Positions 6,790 through 14,957 are shown, counted from the first letter of the stretch. The stretch is DNA of 31,451 nt from SVFI01 sp964519385 (GCA_964519385.1 CAZFLR010000027.1:1-31451); one strand, 5' to 3'. Program-made: numbers and translations. The notes: a model not told the origin generated them from the letters alone.

Positions 6790-7815
6790 ATGAAGAAAAA
6801 GGTATGCAGAGTAATTGCGTTTCTGTGTATTTTGTCTCTTATATTTCTGAAGTTAAACAGTATTCTGTCCTTTAAGTATACGGACGGAATCCTTCAGATG
6901 GAACGGTTTTACGAGCTTGAGGAAGGAACGGTGGATGTACTTGTGCTGGGTTCTTCGCATGCATTTGTTAATGTGAATCCGGCTGTTTTGTATGAGGAGT
7001 ACGGGATTGCCTCATATAATCTCTGTGCGAGTATGCAGCCGACATGGAACACGTATTATTATTTAAAAGAGGCATTGGAATACCAGACACCGGAGCTTAT
7101 TGTCATGGACGTTTATCGTCTCGTGGAGGAATTTGATTATTCCAAGGACAGTAAAATTGTAAAAAATACATACGGAATGCGTTTCGGAAAAAATAAATAT
7201 GAGGCGGTTAAAGCCAATGTCAGGGAGGGAGAAACAGGACTGGTATGGATGCATATGCTGGAGTTTCCTGTTTTTCACAGCAGGTATGCGGAACTGACCA
7301 GAGAGGATTTTTGTCCTGAAATCATTGCAAGTGAAAATTATAAAGGCTTCCATCCGCTTTTTGAAACGAACAAGATGAAAAAACCGGACATTCGGTTTAT
7401 CGGGGAAAAGACGGAGATTCCTCCAAAAACACTGGAATATTTTGAAAAGATTCTTGAGCTTGCAGAAGAAAAGGATATTCCGCTGCTTTTGATAAACGCG
7501 CCTTATATTATGCCGGCGGATGATAAAAAGATATTTAATTCCCTGGAAGAATATCTGAGCCTCCAGACGGTAAATGATGATGTGAGATATCTGGATTTGA
7601 ATGTGCGTTATAACAAGGTCGGAATTAAATTTAAAACAGACTTTGCGGATGAGAATCATCTGAATGTAAAAGGAGTTCAAAAGTTTAATCTGTATCTGGG
7701 AAGGTATATAAAAAAGCATTATGAGATTTCGGACAGAAGAGGCGATGCAGCTTTCGTGAGTTATGAGGAAAATGTGAAAGAGTGGAAGAGGTTGCTTGAA
7801 AGTAAAGAAGAATAA
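6790..7815 (+). CDS. SGNH-hydrolase-like membrane-anchored partner of the MBOAT protein
   Basis: This 341-residue protein has an N-terminal hydrophobic segment (about 8-27) that acts as an uncleaved anchor or signal. It then has the pattern of AlgJ/AlgX/DltD-type SGNH proteins: LGSSHAF with Ser56 as the likely nucleophile, and DENHLN near the C-terminus with Asp287 and His290 as the likely catalytic pair. Proteins of this kind take the acyl group delivered by an adjacent MBOAT protein and place it on an extracytoplasmic polymer. The position directly after the MBOAT gene supports that role. The polymer is unknown because no glycosyltransferase genes lie in this operon. A bidirectional terminator ends the operon. 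Confidence 0.78.
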   Translation: MKKKVCRVIAFLCILSLIFLKLNSILSFKYTDGILQMERFYELEEGTVDVLVLGSSHAFVNVNPAVLYEEYGIASYNLCASMQPTWNTYYYLKEALEYQTPELIVMDVYRLVEEFDYSKDSKIVKNTYGMRFGKNKYEAVKANVREGETGLVWMHMLEFPVFHSRYAELTREDFCPEIIASENYKGFHPLFETNKMKKPDIRFIGEKTEIPPKTLEYFEKILELAEEKDIPLLLINAPYIMPADDKKIFNSLEEYLSLQTVNDDVRYLDLNVRYNKVGIKFKTDFADENHLNVKGVQKFNLYLGRYIKKHYEISDRRGDAAFVSYEENVKEWKRLLESKEE

Positions 7816-7818
7816 AAA

Positions 7819-7880
7819 ACTCCCGTTCGCCTGAGGCATTCCCCTGAATATAGGGGCTGTCGGCGGACGGGAGTATTTTT
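7819..7880 (+). terminator. Bidirectional terminator between convergent operons
   Basis: ACTCCCGTTCGCC (7819-7831) pairs with GGCGGACGGGAGT (7862-7874), followed by TTTTTG. An inner hairpin CCCC/GGGG (7841-7856) fills the loop. A T run is also present on the opposite strand, so it can serve the minus-strand gene that ends at 7892. Confidence 0.88.
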
Positions 7881-7891
7881 GTCGAAACTTT

Positions 7892-8518
7892 TTATAATTT
7901 AAGTTCAACCGGTGCTGTAGTCAATGCATCTACACGCTCGGAAAGCTCGTTCATGCCTTCTTTGATAGAGTGGTTAATTTCGCCGGATACACTTGCGAGC
8001 TTACCAACTTCATCTGCAACGACTGCAAAGCCTTTACCTGCCTCACCTGCACGTGCAGCCTCAATGGAAGCATTCAGGGCAAGCATACGCTGTTTGGATT
8101 CGATTTTATCAAGGGCATGTGATTTTTCAATCATCTGATCTACGAGTGAACGGAATACCTGAAGCTCATCCTTGTATTTGGCAAGCTCGGCAGCATTTTC
8201 AGATGCTTCAAGCTGCTGTGTGAGTGTCCGGCTCAGCAGGTTCTGAAGCTGGCTGAAGGCATTGTGAACGGTTTCGTCCTGTGCGGACACGCCCTCTGGA
8301 GCACCATATGTAAGCTGTGCGAGAACCTCTCCGTTTACGTGAAGAAGTGACAGCGAATCATCCACAGTGCACACCGGATAGGAATCGTGGTCAAAATCCT
8401 CGGAAAGAGCAGTTTCATCGAAATCCGTGATGGTTGCTGCAAGACCGGTGACAAGTGACCAGTCGGAGATGTATTTGTTTAATATTTCATAATCAGCAAA
8501 ATCGTTAATTTTTTTCAT
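7892..8518 (-). CDS. Miniature PocR-like sensor with a truncated chemoreceptor signalling tip
   Basis: I chose the ATG at 8518 because AAAGGA lies at a suitable distance before it; an in-frame ATG at 8572 has no site and would run through the cre-like box. The protein is 208 residues with no membrane segment. Residues 10-75 (LNKYISDWSLVTGLAATITD, then VNGEVLAQLTYG) resemble a shortened PocR ligand-binding domain. Residues 100-135 look like coiled coil. Residues 137-180 hold the conserved methyl-accepting chemotaxis tip, ALNASIEAARAGEAGKGFAVVADEVGKLA. A normal receptor has long helices on both sides of the tip; here both are very short and the protein ends about 30 residues later. It could be a soluble adaptor acting on CheA/CheW arrays, or a cytoplasmic sensor with another output. 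Confidence 0.8.
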   Translation of the reverse strand: MKKINDFADYEILNKYISDWSLVTGLAATITDFDETALSEDFDHDSYPVCTVDDSLSLLHVNGEVLAQLTYGAPEGVSAQDETVHNAFSQLQNLLSRTLTQQLEASENAAELAKYKDELQVFRSLVDQMIEKSHALDKIESKQRMLALNASIEAARAGEAGKGFAVVADEVGKLASVSGEINHSIKEGMNELSERVDALTTAPVELKL

Positions 8519-8534
8519 AAATTCAGTATCCTTT

Positions 8535-8558
8535 CTTTCATGCGTGAAAGCGTTTGCA
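8535..8558 (-). promoter_or_regulatory. cre-like catabolite-repression box with an adjoining hairpin in the leader
   Basis: TGAAAGCGTTTGCA (8545-8558) fits the CcpA operator core TGNAANCGNWWNCA, and so does its reverse complement TGCAAACGCTTTCA. It lies 27 bases upstream of the chosen start at 8518. Overlapping it, CTTTCA (8535-8540) and TGAAAG (8545-8550) form a six-base-pair hairpin with a four-base loop, just upstream of the ribosome binding site. Control by CcpA is inferred from the match only. Confidence 0.5.
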
Positions 8559-8732
8559 CAAACATCAGACACGCATTATTTTATACACTACATTCAGTAT
8601 AACAAAATAATAGAAAGATTCCTATAAAAAATAGAAAAAAAGACGTAGAAAAAATTATATAATTTTTGGTCAAAATGTCAGCAACTTATTGTCTGTTTTG
8701 TGTTAAAATGAATTATATTATATAAACGTGAA

Positions 8733-9482
8733 ATGGAAAAGCCGGGTGTTATGAGTGGAGCAACCTTAAAGAAAATAGCGGTCATCACGATGCTGACAGA
8801 TCATATCGGGGCTGCGTTCTTTTATATTTTTACATCAGCATATGACGGAAGTGCTGCCTTTGCCGGAGCCGATGCAGTTTATCAGATACTGCGGATTATC
8901 GGACGCACTTCTTTTCCGATTTTTTGTTTTCTCCTTGTAGAGGGATTTATACATACGCGAAGCAGATGGAAATATATGGGCAGACTTCTGGTGTTTTCGC
9001 TGTTGTCTGAGATTCCCTTTGATCTTGCGTTTTATGATAAGGCATGTGATATGGCAATGCAGAATGTGTTTTTGACTCTGGCACTGGGATTGCTGGCTCT
9101 TTGCTTTATCTGCCGGGGAGAACAGGCATATGAACAGCCTGCGCCGACACGCATCGTCCGGGGGGTGCTCTCGTTTATGGGGGCGGCCGGCTGTTGTGTG
9201 GCAGCGGAGCTTATGAGGACGGACTATGGGGCAGCAGGAGTTGCCTTGATAGTGATTTTATACCTGCTCCGCAGGAATCGTATTCTTGCCTGTATGACAG
9301 GATATGTTTTTATGGGAATTTGCGCGGGCCAGCCGTGGTGTTTTCCGGCATTTTTATTTGTAATTACTTCATACAATGGTGAAAAGGGCAGAGGATATAA
9401 GTATTTCTTTTATGTTTTTTATCCGGCACATCTTCTGGTACTCGCCGGAATCAGAATACTTTGTTTAAAATGGTTATATTAA
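8733..9482 (+). CDS. TraX-family membrane protein
   Basis: This 249-residue hydrophobic protein has about seven predicted membrane helices. The opening GATLKKIAVITMLTDHIGA, the RIIGRTSFPIFCFLLVEGF segment and LLSEIPFDLAFYD are characteristic of the TraX family. F-plasmid TraX is needed for N-acetylation of pilin, and chromosomal relatives are widespread in Firmicutes with no known role. The start is uncertain: the ATG at 8733 has no clear ribosome binding site, and a second in-frame ATG at 8751 is possible. It is the first gene of a four-gene run with gaps of 12, 18 and 14 bases. No conjugation genes are nearby. Confidence 0.85.
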   Translation: MEKPGVMSGATLKKIAVITMLTDHIGAAFFYIFTSAYDGSAAFAGADAVYQILRIIGRTSFPIFCFLLVEGFIHTRSRWKYMGRLLVFSLLSEIPFDLAFYDKACDMAMQNVFLTLALGLLALCFICRGEQAYEQPAPTRIVRGVLSFMGAAGCCVAAELMRTDYGAAGVALIVILYLLRRNRILACMTGYVFMGICAGQPWCFPAFLFVITSYNGEKGRGYKYFFYVFYPAHLLVLAGIRILCLKWLY

Positions 9483-9494
9483 GGAGGAGACGAT

Positions 9495-11090
9495 ATGAGG
9501 CTTAAGTTTATCGGTGCGGATCATGAGGTAACCGGAAGTTGTCATTATATTGAGGCGTGCGGAAAACATATTCTGGTCGATTATGGTATGGAGCAGGGAG
9601 TCAATGTTTTTGAAAATGTTGACATACCGGTACACGAATCGATGATTGATTATGTGCTTTTGACACATGCGCATGTGGATCATTCCGGAATGCTTCCGCT
9701 TTTGTATGCAAGAGGCTTCCGCGGACAGATTTATACAACGGATGCGACAGCAGACCTTTGCAGTATTATGCTGCGTGACTGTGCACATATCCAGATGCAG
9801 GAAGCAGAGTGGAAAAACCGTAAGGCCAAGCGAAGTTCTTCACATCCGGCAGTGGAACCGTTATATACGATGGAGGATGCAGACGGAACCATCAAGTGTC
9901 TCGTACCTTGTCATTACGATTCCATGATTACTTTGTGTGAAGGGATACAAATCCGTTTTACGGATATCGGACATTTGCTCGGTTCAGCGAGTATCGAAGT
10001 ATGGCTGACAGAGGATAGGGTGACCAGAAAGATTGTTTTTTCCGGAGATATCGGAAATGTGGAGCAGCCTTTAATCCGTGATCCGCAGATTACGAAGGAT
10101 GCGGATTATGTGGTGATGGAGTCTACCTACGGTGACAGACTACATGCGACGGAAAGACCGGATTATGTTGCCGAGCTTACCAAAATACTGAAGGAGACCT
10201 TTGATAAGGGCGGTAATGTCGTTATTCCTTCCTTTGCTGTCGGAAGAACACAGGAGATGCTTTATTTCCTGCGAAAGATTAAGACAGAAAAGCTGGTGGA
10301 GGGATATCCGGACTTTCCGGTATATGTGGATAGTCCGCTTGCTGTGGAGGCAACAGGTATTTTCCACAAAAATATATATAATTGCTTTGACGAGGAAGCG
10401 ATGGAGCTTGTGAAGCAGGGAATCAATCCGATTAGCTTTCCGGGACTCCGGCTTTCGATTACGAGTGACGAGTCAAAGGCAATCAATTTCGATGATACAC
10501 CGAAGGTAATTCTTTCGGCTTCCGGTATGTGTGAGGCCGGACGTATCCGGCATCATTTAAAGCATAATCTCTGGAGACCGGAATGTACCATTCTGTTTGT
10601 GGGATACCAGGCAGTGGGAACGCTCGGACGTATCATTGTAGAGGGCATCGATGAAGTGAAACTGTTCGGTGAACCGATTCAGGTGCGTGCAAAGATTGCC
10701 AAGCTGACAGGACTTTCCGGACATGCGGATAAAAACGGGCTGATTTCATGGATTCAGGGATTTGAGAAGAAGCCTGACCGCGTATTTATTGTGCATGGTG
10801 AGGACACGGTTTGTACAGCGTTTGCACAGTGTCTGCATCACGAATACGGCTATGAGACATACGCGCCTTACAGCGGAACGGAATTTGATCTGATAACCAA
10901 TGAGATTACTTACGAAGCACAGGGTGTTCCTGTTAAGAAGAAAAAGGCGGCAAGCGATATTTTCCACAGGCTGCTTGACGCAGGTCAGAGACTTATTGCC
11001 GTCATTCACAGGAATGAGGGCGGAGCGAACAAGGATCTTGCCAAATTTGCAGACCAGATTAATGCCCTGTGTGATAAATGGGACAGATAG
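9495..11090 (+). CDS. Metallo-beta-lactamase-fold beta-CASP nuclease
   Basis: This 531-residue protein has the complete beta-CASP arrangement. The zinc-binding THAHVDHSG motif holds His58, His60, Asp62 and His63. It is followed by DIGHLLGSASIEV, FSGDIGN, ESTYGDR, the beta-CASP segment VVIPSFAVGRTQEML, LSASGMCEAGRIRHHL and the C-terminal LSGHAD motif. Such proteins are RNA endo- or exonucleases related to CPSF73 and RNase J, and many bacterial members are annotated as RNA-processing exonucleases with unknown targets. About 75 residues follow the last motif. A strong AAGGAGGAG site precedes the ATG. The gene sits between TraX and thyA in one operon. Confidence 0.93.
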   Translation: MRLKFIGADHEVTGSCHYIEACGKHILVDYGMEQGVNVFENVDIPVHESMIDYVLLTHAHVDHSGMLPLLYARGFRGQIYTTDATADLCSIMLRDCAHIQMQEAEWKNRKAKRSSSHPAVEPLYTMEDADGTIKCLVPCHYDSMITLCEGIQIRFTDIGHLLGSASIEVWLTEDRVTRKIVFSGDIGNVEQPLIRDPQITKDADYVVMESTYGDRLHATERPDYVAELTKILKETFDKGGNVVIPSFAVGRTQEMLYFLRKIKTEKLVEGYPDFPVYVDSPLAVEATGIFHKNIYNCFDEEAMELVKQGINPISFPGLRLSITSDESKAINFDDTPKVILSASGMCEAGRIRHHLKHNLWRPECTILFVGYQAVGTLGRIIVEGIDEVKLFGEPIQVRAKIAKLTGLSGHADKNGLISWIQGFEKKPDRVFIVHGEDTVCTAFAQCLHHEYGYETYAPYSGTEFDLITNEITYEAQGVPVKKKKAASDIFHRLLDAGQRLIAVIHRNEGGANKDLAKFADQINALCDKWDR

Positions 11091-11108
11091 AAAGAGAGGA
11101 AATAAGCC

Positions 11109-11957
11109 ATGAGTATGGCAGATAAAATATTTATTGATATGTGTCAGGACATTCTGACAAACGGAACGAGTACGGAAGGAGAAAAGGTAAGACCGCACTG
11201 GGAGGACGGTACCAGCGCGTATACAGTCAAAAAATTCGGCGTTGTCAACCGCTATGACCTGGCAGCAGAATTTCCGATTCTGACACTCCGAAGAACGGCT
11301 CTTAAGAGTGCAACGGATGAGCTGTTGTGGATTTGGCAGCAAAAATCGAATAACATTCATGATCTTCACAGCCATATATGGGACGAATGGGCAGATGAGG
11401 ATGGCTCCATAGGAAAGGCTTACGGCTACCAGATGGGAGTAAAGCATTCCTATAAAGAGGGAATGATGGATCAGGTGGACCGTGTAATCTATGACTTGAA
11501 AAATAATCCGTTCAGTCGCCGTATTATGACGAATATATATGTGCATCAGGATTTACATGAGATGAATCTGTATCCTTGTGCATACAGTATGACATTTAAT
11601 GTGACGCAGAGACCGGGAGAGGAAAAACTGGTTCTCAATGCGATTTTAAATCAGCGTTCCCAGGATGTACTTGCGGCGAATAACTGGAATGTGGTACAGT
11701 ACGCAGTGCTGGTGCATATGCTCGCACAGGTATGTGATATGCAGGTCGGAGAATTTGTGCACGTCATCGCAGATGCGCATATTTATGACAGACATATACC
11801 GATTATCAAAGAGCTGATTTCGCGCGAACCGCTTCCTGCGCCGAAATTTAAGCTGAATCCGGATATCAAAGATTTTTATCAGTTTACCCGAAATGATGTT
11901 AGCCTTGAGGGCTATGAGACATGGCCGCAGATTACGAATATACCGATTGCGATATAA
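11109..11957 (+). CDS. thyA: Thymidylate synthase (ThyA type)
   Basis: This 282-residue folate-dependent thymidylate synthase converts dUMP and 5,10-methylenetetrahydrofolate to dTMP and dihydrofolate. Visible family features are FPILTLRRTALKSATDELLW, GKAYGYQMG, NPFSRRIM, the catalytic cysteine in LYPCAYS (Cys157), LNQRSQDVLAANNWNVVQYA, and IADAHIYDRHI near the end. The active-site segment is PCAYS rather than the PCH of the E. coli type; only the Cys is invariant. The folA gene starts 14 bases after its stop, a natural pairing because ThyA makes the dihydrofolate that DHFR recycles. The ribosome binding site is AGAGGAAA. Confidence 0.96.
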   Translation: MSMADKIFIDMCQDILTNGTSTEGEKVRPHWEDGTSAYTVKKFGVVNRYDLAAEFPILTLRRTALKSATDELLWIWQQKSNNIHDLHSHIWDEWADEDGSIGKAYGYQMGVKHSYKEGMMDQVDRVIYDLKNNPFSRRIMTNIYVHQDLHEMNLYPCAYSMTFNVTQRPGEEKLVLNAILNQRSQDVLAANNWNVVQYAVLVHMLAQVCDMQVGEFVHVIADAHIYDRHIPIIKELISREPLPAPKFKLNPDIKDFYQFTRNDVSLEGYETWPQITNIPIAI

Positions 11958-11971
11958 GAGGAGATAGAGAC

Positions 11972-12457
11972 ATGAAATTAATCGTTGCAGTAGATAAAAA
12001 CTGGGGAATCGGAAGAAAAAATGCACTTTTGGTGCATATCCCAAATGATATGAAATTCTTTCGCAATGAGACGATGGGAAAGGTCATCATTATGGGACGC
12101 AAGACACTGGAAAGCTTTCCGCAGGGTCAGCCTCTTGGCGGAAGAACCAATATTGTACTGACTTCGGATAAAAGCTATTCGGTGAAGGGAGCAATTATTG
12201 TTCACAGTGTAGAGGAAGCAATTGCAGAGAGTGAAAAGCATGGCAGTGAAGTGTATTGTATTGGCGGAGCCAGTGTATATGAGCAGCTTCTTCCGTATTG
12301 TGACACGGCCTACGTGACCCGGATAGATCATGGGTACGAGGCGGATACATTCTTCCCGAATCTGGATGAACACCCGGAATGGAAGATGACGGCTGAGAGT
12401 GACGAACAGACATATTTTGATATTGAGTATCGTTTTACCACGTATGAGAGGGTATAA
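11972..12457 (+). CDS. folA: Dihydrofolate reductase
   Basis: This 161-residue enzyme reduces dihydrofolate to tetrahydrofolate with NADPH. Family signatures are LIVAVDKNWGIGRKNALLVHIPNDMKFFR at the N-terminus, GKVIIMGRKTLESFP for cofactor binding, RTNIVLT and VYCIGGASVYEQLLPYCDTAYVTRI. The acidic active-site residue falls in IPNDMKFF. I chose the ATG at 11972 because GAGGAGAT stands before it and the first residues match the family start exactly; an upstream in-frame start at 11921 lies inside thyA. It is the last gene of the operon and is followed by a terminator. Confidence 0.95.
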   Translation: MKLIVAVDKNWGIGRKNALLVHIPNDMKFFRNETMGKVIIMGRKTLESFPQGQPLGGRTNIVLTSDKSYSVKGAIIVHSVEEAIAESEKHGSEVYCIGGASVYEQLLPYCDTAYVTRIDHGYEADTFFPNLDEHPEWKMTAESDEQTYFDIEYRFTTYERV

Positions 12458-12493
12458 GGAAATACAGGAAAAGAGCCTGCTGAGGTTAAACAG

Positions 12494-12522
12494 AAAAAAA
12501 GGAAGCGTAGCTTCCTTTTTTT
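12494..12522 (+). terminator. Terminator of the TraX-folA operon
   Basis: AAAAAAAGGAAGC pairs with GCTTCCTTTTTTT around a three-base loop. The stem is symmetrical and T-rich on both strands, so it can also end the convergent diguanylate cyclase transcript. Confidence 0.88.
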
Positions 12523-12548
12523 GTGCCAATTTTGATTTGTGCGAAACT

Positions 12549-13655
12549 TTAGACGGAATAGTAGGAGCTGACAATCTGATTACGTCCGGAGGTCTTTCCG
12601 ACATACAGCTTTTCGTCTGCCTTGGTCAGTATCTGGTCGAGACCGATATTGGTGTGATATTCTTCAATTCCGGCTGTGACGGTTAAGTGTATGGTAACGT
12701 CCTTGAAGGAAAATTCTCTTTCTTCAATGCGGACGCGCAGCTCTTCCATACAACTGATGGCCTGGTCGTAATCCATATCTTCAAAGGTCAGAAGAAATTC
12801 CTCTCCACCCCATCTGGCAACATGCCCTTTTTCTTCCATGAAGGTTTTTAAAATATAAGACAGGGATTTAAGTACGAAGTCCCCCATTCCGTGTCCGTAT
12901 TCATCGTTTACTTTTTTGAAAAAGTCGATGTCCAGAATGGCAAGCGAAAAATCTGTCTGGTATTTATTGTAGTTGTTGACCAGAATGGAAAGGTGTTCAT
13001 TCATGGCACGGCGGTTCCAGAGAGTGGTGAGGGCATCTGTATTGACAAGCTGCTCAAGACGACGGTTGTACTGGATGATCTTTTCCTCTGATTTGGTATA
13101 TTTCAGATAAAAGGCATATGAAATCGTCGTAAAGGAAAGGAAAGAAAGACTGATGTTCAGTACAAGCAAAACGATTCTGATAACCAGAGGTTCTGCTGTG
13201 TGCGCCGGCAGAAAATAGTGTCCTGTGCCGAGAATCAGAACCAGTACAGAGCAAAATGCCGTATACAGAAGCTTCCTCTGAATCGGTAACTGTATACAGA
13301 AAAATACCAGAAGAATCGTGGAAAAGATAATCGGTACAAAGAAATATCCCCAGCCGACAAAAATGGACAGAAGGATGGAATACGAAAGCAGAAGCGTATT
13401 GTAAATCCAGAGACCGTACATCGTGCGTCCCTCATAAGTGCAGATATAGACTCCCATAAAAATACCGATGGCAAAAATCAGGTAGAGAGTCATCAGTATG
13501 TTGGCAGTATGCGCAATGGGAAATATCATAAGCAGACAGTGAAGCAGTCCGATGATGGAAAGAATCCGGAGAAGGATTGCAAGGTCATTGGACTCTCCTT
13601 CTTTTTCCATATCTTTTAACAGGTGATATTTTAATTTTTCGTATAGTTTTTTCAT
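12549..13655 (-). CDS. Membrane diguanylate cyclase (GGDEF domain)
   Basis: This 368-residue protein has about six membrane helices (roughly 31-47, 52-72, 82-100, 104-121, 128-149, 158-183), a short coiled-coil linker ending in TDALTTLWNRR (206-216), and a C-terminal GGDEF domain. The active-site signature is RWGGEEF (GGEEF 283-287), an accepted active variant. The usual metal-binding FSLAILDIDFFKKVNDEYGH segment is intact. No RxxD inhibitory site is seen (the equivalent stretch is EKGH). It probably makes cyclic di-GMP in response to a membrane or extracellular cue. GAAGGA precedes the ATG. It is a single-gene unit, convergent with folA and divergent from the aminotransferase. With the sensor-GGDEF gene it is the second cyclase in the window. 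Confidence 0.92.
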   Translation of the reverse strand: MKKLYEKLKYHLLKDMEKEGESNDLAILLRILSIIGLLHCLLMIFPIAHTANILMTLYLIFAIGIFMGVYICTYEGRTMYGLWIYNTLLLSYSILLSIFVGWGYFFVPIIFSTILLVFFCIQLPIQRKLLYTAFCSVLVLILGTGHYFLPAHTAEPLVIRIVLLVLNISLSFLSFTTISYAFYLKYTKSEEKIIQYNRRLEQLVNTDALTTLWNRRAMNEHLSILVNNYNKYQTDFSLAILDIDFFKKVNDEYGHGMGDFVLKSLSYILKTFMEEKGHVARWGGEEFLLTFEDMDYDQAISCMEELRVRIEEREFSFKDVTIHLTVTAGIEEYHTNIGLDQILTKADEKLYVGKTSGRNQIVSSYYSV

Positions 13656-13742
13656 GTGAACAGTCCTTCGTCATAATTTAGTTTTTATACGATAAAAGTA
13701 TACCATAATTTTCTGCTATGTTCTATATGAAAAAATGATATA

Positions 13743-13772
13743 TTGACAGTATAAAAATGACGGTGGTAAACT
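13743..13772 (+). promoter_or_regulatory. Promoter candidate for the aminotransferase gene
   Basis: TTGACA (13743-13748) and TAAACT (13767-13772) with an 18-base spacer, about 60 bases before the start codon. The leader has no T-box or attenuator hairpin that I can see. Confidence 0.5.
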
Positions 13773-13833
13773 GTTTTTTAAGCAGGACAGATATTTGTGC
13801 CGGCGAAATATATTACGGAAGGAAGCATGAGAA

Positions 13834-14859
13834 ATGGAAAAGAAAAATATTGATTGGTCTAATCTTGGGTTCGGATATATCCAGACGGACAAAAGATTTG
13901 TGTCAAATTATAAAGACGGCGCATGGGACGAAGGGACGTTGACAGAGGATGCGACAGTTGTGATAAATGAATGCGCCGGTGTACTTCAGTATGCGCAGAC
14001 AATTTTTGAAGGAATGAAGGCATATACAACGAAGGATGGAAAGATTGTTGTGTTCCGCCCGGATTTGAATGCTTCCCGTATGGCGGATTCAGCGCGCAGA
14101 CTTGAGATGCCGGTATATCCGGAGGACAAGTTTGTCGAGGCGGTTGTTGAGACAGTAAAGGCAAATGCTGCCTATGTACCTCCATATGGTTCGGGAGCAT
14201 CCCTTTATCTGAGACCGTATATGTTCGGTTCCAATCCGGTAATCGGAGTAAAACCGGCCAATGACTATCAGTTCAGAGTGTTTGCAACACCGGTAGGTCC
14301 TTATTTTAAAGGCGGCGTGAAGCCTCTTACACTGAAGGTGAGTGATTATGACAGAGCCGCACCATGCGGAACAGGTCACATTAAGGCGGGACTTAATTAT
14401 GCGATGAGCCTGCATGCCATTGTGACAGCACATGAAGAAGGTTTTGATGAGAACATGTACCTTGACGCAGCGACAAGAACGAAGGTTGAGGAGACAGGAG
14501 GAGCCAACTTCCTTTTCATTACGAAGGATAATAAAGTGGTGACACCAAAATCCGACAGCATTCTTCCGTCCATCACACGTCGCTCACTCATGTATGTGGC
14601 AAAAGAGTATCTCGGACTGGAAGCAGAAGAAAGAGAAGTCTTTATCGATGAGGTTAAGGATTTTGCAGAGTGCGGATTGTGCGGAACTGCAGCCGTAATT
14701 TCCCCGGTGGGCAAGATTATCAACCATGGTGAGGAAATTTGTTTTCCAAGCGGAATGGAAGAGATGGGACCGATTACCCGTAAGCTGTATGAGACACTGA
14801 CAGGTATTCAGATGGGAACCATTGAAGCTCCGGAAGGCTGGATTAAAGAAATCTGCTAA
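13834..14859 (+). CDS. ilvE: Branched-chain amino-acid aminotransferase
   Basis: This 341-residue PLP enzyme of fold type IV moves the amino group between leucine, isoleucine or valine and 2-oxoglutarate. Markers are QTIFEGMKAY, FRPDLNASRMADSARRLEMP, GASLYLRPYMFGS, the PLP lysine in CGTGHIKAGLNYA (Lys184), and VEETGGANFLFI. The later block ECGLCGTAAVISPVG is also typical of the family. Length and motif spacing match the mammalian/BCAT-II-like subgroup common in Clostridia. It stands alone, with its own promoter and a strong terminator. GGAAGGAAG upstream of the ATG provides the ribosome binding site. Confidence 0.95.
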   Translation: MEKKNIDWSNLGFGYIQTDKRFVSNYKDGAWDEGTLTEDATVVINECAGVLQYAQTIFEGMKAYTTKDGKIVVFRPDLNASRMADSARRLEMPVYPEDKFVEAVVETVKANAAYVPPYGSGASLYLRPYMFGSNPVIGVKPANDYQFRVFATPVGPYFKGGVKPLTLKVSDYDRAAPCGTGHIKAGLNYAMSLHAIVTAHEEGFDENMYLDAATRTKVEETGGANFLFITKDNKVVTPKSDSILPSITRRSLMYVAKEYLGLEAEEREVFIDEVKDFAECGLCGTAAVISPVGKIINHGEEICFPSGMEEMGPITRKLYETLTGIQMGTIEAPEGWIKEIC

Positions 14860-14888
14860 GCAGAAACGGCAATATAGAGGATGATGGA

Positions 14889-14918
14889 AAGGACAGATAA
14901 GAAATCTGTCCTTTTTTT
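14889..14918 (+). terminator. Terminator after the aminotransferase gene
   Basis: AAGGACAGAT (14889-14898) pairs perfectly with ATCTGTCCTT (14904-14913), followed by a T run. Confidence 0.92.
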
Positions 14919-14929
14919 GTGATAAGGGG

Positions 14930-14957
14930 TTGACAAATTAAGAAAAAATTGTACTAT
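14930..14957 (+). promoter_or_regulatory. Promoter of the GntR-ABC operon
   Basis: TTGACA (14930-14935), a 16-base spacer and TACTAT (14952-14957). The -10 overlaps the first half-site of the operator described next, consistent with autorepression. Confidence 0.7.

Noticed and set aside
7063..7908. Minus-strand open frame across the SGNH-like gene and terminator
   Set aside because: It runs through a strong terminator hairpin and opposite a gene with clear motifs; there is no start signal.
8733..9482. TraX as a sign of a conjugative element
   Set aside because: No relaxase, type IV secretion, integrase or attachment site is present; chromosomal TraX-like genes are common.
10746..11546. Minus-strand open frame opposite the beta-CASP and thyA genes
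   Set aside because: It overlaps two well-supported genes and resembles no family.
11109..12457. thyA-folA pair as a mobile trimethoprim-resistance cassette
   Set aside because: Base composition matches the neighbours, no mobile element borders it, and the DHFR has the ordinary chromosomal pattern.
13656..13833. T-box or attenuator leader for the aminotransferase gene
   Set aside because: The leader after the promoter is about 55 bases with no terminator hairpin or T-box sequence.
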